Of a stretch of 11,371 bases of DNA, positions 5,815 to 11,371 are shown piece by piece. The stretch spans positions 1-11,371 of the forward strand of contig DASTCG010000078.1 in NCBI GenBank assembly GCA_035711385.1, read 5' to 3'. The position numbers and the translations under genes were made by a program. Positions within the stretch are counted from its first letter, which is position 1; each line of letters begins with the position of its first letter. Origin of the DNA: JACDAN01 sp035711385. GTDB lineage: Bacteria > Actinomycetota > Thermoleophilia > Gaiellales > Gaiellaceae. The notes below the pieces were generated by a model. The model searched no databases, was not told the DNA's origin, and was given only the letters and a program-made list of their open reading frames with translations.

Positions 5815-6453
5815 CTAGCGGCGGGCGACGCCGTGGATATAGGGCGCCGAGGTGATCGTCAGCACGGAGGACGAGTGGAACCCGTGGTCCACCGTCTCCG
5901 GCTCGAACCCCGCTGCGCGGATCGCCGCCTCGGTATCCCTTGTCGTTCTGCAGCCCCCAAGGGAGCGCGTCCAGAAGATCGAGTCGATCGCATGCTGGAC
6001 ACCTCGGAAGAGGCGGTTTTCGGAGCGGACGTGCTCCCAGAAGCGAAGCTCTCCTCGTGGCTTGAGCACACGGCGGATCTCCCGGAGCGCGGCCGCCTGT
6101 TCCGGGACGCTGCAGAGCAGCCCCATCACGACGGCTGCGTCGAACGACTCGTCCCCCGCCGGCAGGGCTTCGGCGTCGCCGGCAACGATCTCGATCGGAA
6201 TCGCCGCCGCAGCGACGAGGTCGGCCGACCCTGCCCGCGCCGTCGGGTCTGGCTCGACCGCGAGGAGGCTCGTCACCCCCGCCGGGTAGTGCTCGAAAGA
6301 GCGGCCGTCACCCGAGCCGACCTCGATCACCCGGCCGCTCAGACCGGCGAGCAGCGCCCGCCGCAGCTCCCGTGCTCGGAGGTCGGGCCGCGTACGCTCG
6401 CGATGCTCGAGATAGCGGGCGAAGCGCGACTGCTCCTCGCCGTACAGCGTCAT
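5815..6453 (-). CDS. Class I SAM-dependent methyltransferase
   Basis: 212 residues with a Rossmann-type SAM-binding core. Motif I is VIEVGSGDGRSFEHYP (42-57), the glycine-rich loop. The acidic residue at the end of strand 2 is Glu67 in LLAVEPD. Motif II-like AGDAEALP (91-98) supplies the adenine-contacting acid, and LREIRRVLKPRGELRF (123-138) is the typical post-strand-4/5 region of UbiE/METTL7-like enzymes. The glycine loop followed by x-x-x-HYP resembles small-molecule methyltransferases of the Methyltransf_11 group. The substrate is unknown; lipophilic small molecules are plausible. The ATG at 6453 has no Shine-Dalgarno, but TACAGT ends six bases before it, so a leaderless mRNA is possible. 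It lies 60 bases downstream of the sugar permease on the same strand and may be read through from that operon. Confidence 0.88.
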   Translation of the reverse strand: MTLYGEEQSRFARYLEHRERTRPDLRARELRRALLAGLSGRVIEVGSGDGRSFEHYPAGVTSLLAVEPDPTARAGSADLVAAAAIPIEIVAGDAEALPAGDESFDAAVVMGLLCSVPEQAAALREIRRVLKPRGELRFWEHVRSENRLFRGVQHAIDSIFWTRSLGGCRTTRDTEAAIRAAGFEPETVDHGFHSSSVLTITSAPYIHGVARR

Positions 6454-6513
6454 CCGGCCACTGTAAGACGCCGAGCCCGAGGGCGCAGACCCCCCCAGTG
6501 GAGTACGTGGCCG

Positions 6514-7772
6514 CTAGCGGCCGACGGTCGCCTGGCGGCGGCGCAGGACGGTGTCGAGCGTGACCGCGGCGAGGAGGATGACGCCGGTGACGATGTACCG
6601 CGTCGAGGAGCTGTAGCCGACGAGATCGATCCCGTTCGCGATCGCGGCGATCAGGAGCGCCCCGACCACGGCGTCCCGCACGTGGCCGCGGCCACCGAAG
6701 AGGCTCGTGCCGCCGATCACGGCCGCCGAGATCGCATCGAGCAAGATGGTGCCGCCGCCCGCGTTGAGGTCGACGGACGTCAGGCGGGCGGCGAAGATCA
6801 CGCCGCCGAAGGCGGCCATTGCGCTCGAGATCATGAAGACCACGATCCGGATCCGCGGGACGCTGATCCCGGAACGGCGGGCGGCCTCGGCGTTGCCGCC
6901 GACCGCGTAGACGTGCCGCCCGAAGATCGTACGCTCTGCGATGAAGGTCCAGAAGATCAGCAGCGCCGCGACGAGGACTCCCGGCAACGGCACGCCGCCC
7001 GCGTCGTTGCAGACCTTGGCGACGAACAGGCACAGGGCCGCAACCACGACGACCCTGAGAACCAGCACAACAGGATTGCGACTGGGCAGGCCCGTACGAC
7101 GGCGACCGATGACGCCGAGGACGACACTCAGCGCGTAGAGGACCGCAGCGGCGATCGCGAGCCCCCAGCCCCAACGCTCCGGCAGGAGGTAGTTCGCCGT
7201 GTCGTTCACGATCGTGCTCTGAATCGTGATGACGCCCTGGTCGCCGATCGCCCTCTGGACGACTCCCTGCCACGCCAGCAGGCCGGCGAGGGTGACGACG
7301 AAGGACGGCACGCCGATCAGGGCGACGAACGAGCCCTGGAACGCGCCGATCGCCGCGCCCACCGCGATTGCGATGATGATCGCGAGCAGGCCGCCGACCT
7401 GGTGGATCGTGAACGGCCCGAGCTTGTGGGTGGTATCCGGCTGCTGGAGCAGCGCGACCGTGACGCCGCCGATCCCTGCGACGTAGCCGATGGAGAGGTC
7501 GATCTCGCCTATCAGCAGGACGAAGACGACGCCCATGGCGATGATCGCGACGCCGGCCATCTGGATCACGACGTTGTTGAAGTTGACGGCGCTGATGTAG
7601 TTCGAGTTCTTCGAGTTGAAGAACAGGGCGATGACAACGAGCCCGAGCGCCACCGGCAGCACGCCGACCTCCCCGGCCTTCAGGCGCTCCCAGTACCCGC
7701 GGACGACGTCGCCGATGGTCTCGGGCGGCTCGACGACGGCCTTGGGGCGCGCCTCGGTGTGCGCCGCCTCGC

Positions 7773-7776
<4 letters not shown>
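6514..7776 (-). CDS. xylH: Sugar ABC transporter permease, XylH/RbsC-type
   Basis: 420 residues and strongly hydrophobic, with roughly ten to twelve membrane segments from about residue 38 to 410. It is a member of the BPD_transp_2 permease family serving monosaccharide importers. Conserved landmarks are GEIDLSIGYVAG (90-101) in the early membrane core and GGNAEAARRSGI (293-304), the cytoplasmic loop that contacts the ATPase. The late segment AISAAVIGGTSLFGGRG (348-364) is also typical. The length and an extra central segment fit XylH-like permeases better than shorter RbsC proteins. Xylose is the best family-level guess, but other monosaccharides are possible. The GTG start at 7776 overlaps the ATPase stop by four bases (GTGA), so translation is probably coupled. 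Confidence 0.9.
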
Positions 7777-8579
<803 letters not shown>

Positions 8580-8598
8580 GCGGTGTTTCTACCACGGA

Positions 8599-8624
8599 CG
8601 GAGGCGCCCCGAGGGGCGCCTCCG
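8599..8624 (-). terminator. Intercistronic stem-loop between binding-protein and ATPase genes
   Basis: An 11-bp perfect inverted repeat, CGGAGGCGCCC and its complement, with a four-base loop CGAG lies between the binding-protein stop and the ATPase start. In the direction of transcription it is not followed by a T-run, so it is unlikely to be a full intrinsic terminator. Partial termination or protection of the upstream mRNA from 3' exonucleases would explain the usual excess of binding protein over membrane components. Confidence 0.75.
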
Positions 8625-8637
8625 AACGATGGGGTTC

Positions 8638-9720
8638 CTATTTGCAGTACTTCTTGTACTTGCCGACGCACACCTGGCTCCGCTTCAGGAACCCGTCCTT
8701 GAAGAGGAGCGTGTAGTTCTTCTTGGTGATCGTCACCGGCGTGAGGAAGTACGAAGGGACCATGCGCGACCCGTTGTTGATCTTCGCGTTCGTCTTCACG
8801 GGCCGTCCCTTGATCAGCGCGATTGCGATCTCCGCAGCCTTTGCAGCCTCCTTCTTGACCGACTTGTAGACGGTCATGGTCTGCCAGCCGGCCAGGATGT
8901 TCTGCACGCCCTGAGGCGTCGCATCCTGCCCGCTGAGCGGGATCGGCTTCAGCCTGCGGGCCTGGAGCGCGGCGACCACTGCGCCGGCGAGGCCGTCGTT
9001 CGCTGCTGCCACCGCGTTGATCTTGTTGCTAGTCCGCACGAGCATCTGGTCGAAGATCGTGCGGGCCTTCTGGTTGTCCCAGTCGGGCACCGACTGATCC
9101 GGGCCCTTCTTGAACGTGCCGCTCTTGTACAGGGGCTTGAGGATCGAGTCGTAGCCCTGCTTGAACAGCTTCGCGTTGTTGTCCGTCGGCGCGCCGTTGA
9201 GCTCGGCGACGACGGGCTTCTTGCTGTACGTGCCCTTGGCCTTGAGGCCAGAGACCACGCCCCTGCCCTGGAGCTTGCCGACGTCGACGTTGTTGAACGA
9301 CACGTAGTACGACGCCTTGCCCTTCAACACCAGGCGGTCGTAGTCGATCGTCTTCACGCCACGCGCTGCGGCAAGGTTCTCGATCGCCGCGCCGACGCCC
9401 GAGTTGAGCGCGTCGACGAGGATGACCTTCGCCCCGTTCGTCAGGCACTGATCGGCCTGCGAGCGCTGCCGCTGCTGGTCGCCCTGTGCGTTGACGATCG
9501 AGTACGAGACCCCTGCGGCCTTGAAGGCCTTTGCCAGATACGGCCGGTCGAAGAGCTCGTAGCGGACCGACGACTTGGTGTCAGGGAGCAGTGCGCAAAC
9601 CTGAATGCTCTGCGTTCCCTTGGCGGGAGCCTGCACGCGCGCCGATGCTCCGGCGGCTGCAAGTCCTACCAAGGTGAGCGCGACGATGGCTGCGACCCCC
9701 CTGCGTGTTAGCGCTTTCAC
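8638..9720 (-). CDS. xylF: XylF/ChvE-type sugar-binding protein of an ABC importer
   Basis: 360 residues. The N-terminus is a Sec signal peptide (basic residues 2-7, hydrophobic 8-23, likely cleavage after Ala27); no lipobox cysteine is present, so it is not an obvious lipoprotein. The rest is a periplasmic-binding-protein type 1 fold. Strand-loop features of the XylF/ChvE group are clear: QADQCLTNGAKVILVDAL (88-105), TIDYDRLVLKG with the characteristic YDR at 127-129, YYVSFNNVDVGKLQG (138-152), AANDGLAGAVVAAL (239-252) and SGQDA (263-267). Xylose or another monosaccharide is expected. The basic tail carries two cysteines (351, 359). The GTG start at 9720 has AAAGGAGG just upstream. It is first in the transporter operon and 139 bases after the kinase gene. 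Confidence 0.92.
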   Translation of the reverse strand: MKALTRRGVAAIVALTLVGLAAAGASARVQAPAKGTQSIQVCALLPDTKSSVRYELFDRPYLAKAFKAAGVSYSIVNAQGDQQRQRSQADQCLTNGAKVILVDALNSGVGAAIENLAAARGVKTIDYDRLVLKGKASYYVSFNNVDVGKLQGRGVVSGLKAKGTYSKKPVVAELNGAPTDNNAKLFKQGYDSILKPLYKSGTFKKGPDQSVPDWDNQKARTIFDQMLVRTSNKINAVAAANDGLAGAVVAALQARRLKPIPLSGQDATPQGVQNILAGWQTMTVYKSVKKEAAKAAEIAIALIKGRPVKTNAKINNGSRMVPSYFLTPVTITKKNYTLLFKDGFLKRSQVCVGKYKKYCK

Positions 9721-9859
9721 ACGCCCTCCTTTGTTGGAACTGTGCCAAACCTACGCAAAACGGTGCTACCACGTCGGGGGAACGAGAGGCAACCGTGGTT
9801 TCCCGCAGGGCCGTGAACGCGCTCGAGGTCACCCCCCGAGGCCTGGTGCGCACGCCTTC
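9721..9859 (-). promoter_or_regulatory. Leader region of the sugar-transporter operon
   Basis: This 139-base gap separates the kinase stop from the binding-protein start. Reading on the minus strand it ends with a strong Shine-Dalgarno AAAGGAGG (near 9724-9731). Just upstream is a locally AT-richer stretch (9745-9775) that could hold the promoter, for example TTGCCT near 9788-9793 with TAGCAC 18 bases later, a poor match. No convincing operator or terminator with a T-run is seen, so partial co-transcription with the kinase is possible. Confidence 0.4.
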
Positions 9860-11371
9860 TCAGTCGATTCTCATCGACTGCATCAGCTCGACGGCGAAGG
9901 TTGCTCCCTCGCCGGGCTTGGACACGAGTTCCAGGCGTCCGCCCATCCGCTGAGCAAGCTCTCGCGAGATGTAGAGACCGAGGCCGGTTCCCCCGGGGGC
10001 CTGGGTCAGCTGTGGATCCGCACGGTAGAACTTCTCGAAGATCCGCTCTCGATCACCGGCGCCGATTCCCGCTCCGGCGTCGGCGACGACGATCCGGACC
10101 ACGCCGTTCTCGCTCTCGGCCGAGACTTTCACGGGATCGCTCCCGTACTTCGTGGCGTTGTCCAGCAGGTTGATGAGCACCTGTTGCAGGCGATGGGCAT
10201 CACCGGACGCCGTGTCGACGTCCGTGCCGATCTGGACGTCGATCGTCCTCGAGTCGGAGAGCTGCGACCGCATCGTCTGGACCGCCGCGCGAACGACGTT
10301 GTCCACGTCGACCGGCTCACGCTCCACCTTTAGCTCACCGCGGTCGAGGCGGCTCGTCAGCAGTACCTCCTCGGTGATCTGACTCAACCGGGCCGCCTGT
10401 GTGGCGATCATCTTCAGCAGTGTCTCCTTCCGTTCACCGCTGAGCTCGATGTCTCGGCGAAGGAGGGTCTGCGCAGCTCCGTAGACCGCCGTCATCGGCG
10501 TGCGCAGCTCGTGCGAGATGGTGGCAACGAAGTCGCTCTTCTCCTCCTCGAGCAGTCGCTCGCTCGTCACGTCGCGGAACGCATAGACGATCCCTTCGCC
10601 GCTCCGAACTGCCACGAACGAGAGCCAGTGATCGTGTCCGCCGATCTCGACCGGAAGGGTCACGGGTCTCGCCATCGCACCCTCCTCGGCGACGGAAATG
10701 CCGGCGGCAAGGGACTCCCAACCCGGAATGACGTCGGCCGGTGCCCGCCCGAGGACGTCTTCTGCACCCAAGGCCGTCACGAGCGCAGCGGCCCGATTCC
10801 AGAATCGAATCACCCCGCTCTTGTCGACGAGGAAGATGCCGTCGCCGACGGCCTCGAGCACCTCCGCAGCCTGCTCCCGCTCGGCTGCGACCGCTCGCGC
10901 CGCCGCCTCCGCGGCCTCGAGCCGTCGCCGTTCCTGCTGCAGCCGGGCGTTCCTGACGGCCGCACCCAGCTGCGCGACGAGGCCGCCGAAGAGCTCGAGG
11001 TCATCCTCGGTGTACTGACCGGTGTCGGTCATCACCTGGACGACACCGACGACCCCGTCCTCGTCCTTGACGGGCACCATCATCGCGGCGGTGGTCTTCG
11101 CTGGGCCGGTCTCCGGGATTTTGCGGAGCTTCCCCTCCGACCCCACGTTGTAGTAGACGCCGTCGACCTTCGTGACGCGTTCCGGCACGTCGTTGAAGAG
11201 GAGCGGTTCGCCGCTGACGATCACGCGGCTCTGCATGCCACCCCCTTCCCGGTTCAGTGGCAGCGCCGGAAACGAGGCGGCATCGACGACCTTCCCGTCC
11301 GTCCACGCGTATTCGCAGCGAATCAGATCTTCGCGCTGATCGTAGGAGGAGACGACCAGTCCGTCGTGCTG
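9860..11371 (-). CDS. GAF-PAS sensor histidine kinase (5' partial)
   Basis: The frame stays open to the right edge, so the 503 visible residues lack the true N-terminus; an internal ATG at 11236 should not be taken as the start, because the 45 codons before it continue a GAF domain. Order (counted from the edge): GAF about 1-140; a short coiled coil near 143-170 rich in Glu, Arg and Ala; PAS about 170-270 (AVGDGIFLVDKSGVIRFWNRA); then HisKA with H-box SHELRTPMTAVYG, phospho-accepting His287. The HATPase has N-box LLDNATKYG, G1 DAGAGIG, F-box IFEKFYR and G2 GGTGLGLYIS. All catalytic boxes are intact. No membrane helix appears in the visible part, suggesting a cytosolic sensor. No response regulator is in the window. 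It lies directly upstream of the sugar transporter operon on the same strand; a regulatory link is inference. Confidence 0.93.
   Translation of the reverse strand, partial: QHDGLVVSSYDQREDLIRCEYAWTDGKVVDAASFPALPLNREGGGMQSRVIVSGEPLLFNDVPERVTKVDGVYYNVGSEGKLRKIPETGPAKTTAAMMVPVKDEDGVVGVVQVMTDTGQYTEDDLELFGGLVAQLGAAVRNARLQQERRRLEAAEAAARAVAAEREQAAEVLEAVGDGIFLVDKSGVIRFWNRAAALVTALGAEDVLGRAPADVIPGWESLAAGISVAEEGAMARPVTLPVEIGGHDHWLSFVAVRSGEGIVYAFRDVTSERLLEEEKSDFVATISHELRTPMTAVYGAAQTLLRRDIELSGERKETLLKMIATQAARLSQITEEVLLTSRLDRGELKVEREPVDVDNVVRAAVQTMRSQLSDSRTIDVQIGTDVDTASGDAHRLQQVLINLLDNATKYGSDPVKVSAESENGVVRIVVADAGAGIGAGDRERIFEKFYRADPQLTQAPGGTGLGLYISRELAQRMGGRLELVSKPGEGATFAVELMQSMRID

Noticed and set aside
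9840..9860. GTGCGCAC palindrome after the kinase stop as a terminator
   Set aside because: Only a short self-complementary 8-mer with no loop and no T-run; not a credible terminator.

Overview
The window is GC-rich throughout, densely coded, and uses many GTG and TTG starts. The protein families look actinobacterial: a single-domain XylG-type ATPase, a secreted RTX-like protein with cysteine pairs, and a fused cyclic-nucleotide-binding protein. I infer a soil-type Actinomycetota, possibly near Thermoleophilia/Gaiellales. That placement is inference; no rRNA or marker gene is present. I find fifteen protein genes, two of them cut by the window edges, and no tRNA, rRNA, CRISPR array, phage or transposon. 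No stretch over 300 bases lacks a gene.

Left part (1-1236): the C-terminal end of a class III nucleotide cyclase (+), a LysE/RhtB-type exporter (-), and a small cupin protein (+) divergent from the exporter.

Middle part (1234-3854): a MarR repressor (-) is divergent from a compact three-gene operon (+) encoding a YceI lipocalin-fold protein, an NADPH-dependent FMN/quinone reductase, and a protein with an uncharacterised N-terminal region fused to a cyclic-nucleotide-binding domain. The 75-base control region is AT-rich. It holds two well-spaced promoter-like sequences that overlap each other, plus nested TTGA/TCAA inverted repeats on the -35 element of the yceI promoter. This is the most coherent candidate regulatory module: a MarR-controlled redox or lipophilic-electrophile response with a possible second-messenger-binding member.

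Next part (3851-5762): a six-bladed beta-propeller (-), a second MarR-type protein (+) whose 5' end is problematic, and a secreted RTX-like repeat protein (-). Two convergent gene pairs here share a CTAG tetranucleotide as both stop codons.

Right part (5815-11371, all -): in transcription order, a GAF-PAS histidine kinase (5' end outside the window), then a XylF/ChvE-type sugar-binding protein, a XylG-type ATPase and a XylH-type permease, then a SAM-dependent methyltransferase. The binding-protein and ATPase genes are separated by a strong 11-bp-stem hairpin. The ATPase and permease genes overlap by four bases. The kinase could sense a signal relevant to sugar uptake, but no response regulator is visible.

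Thirteen of the fifteen stop codons are TAG, two are TGA and none is TAA, which is unusual for GC-rich DNA. I found no convincing wholly new system. The MarR/YceI/reductase/CNB module and the stop-codon bias are the best leads.
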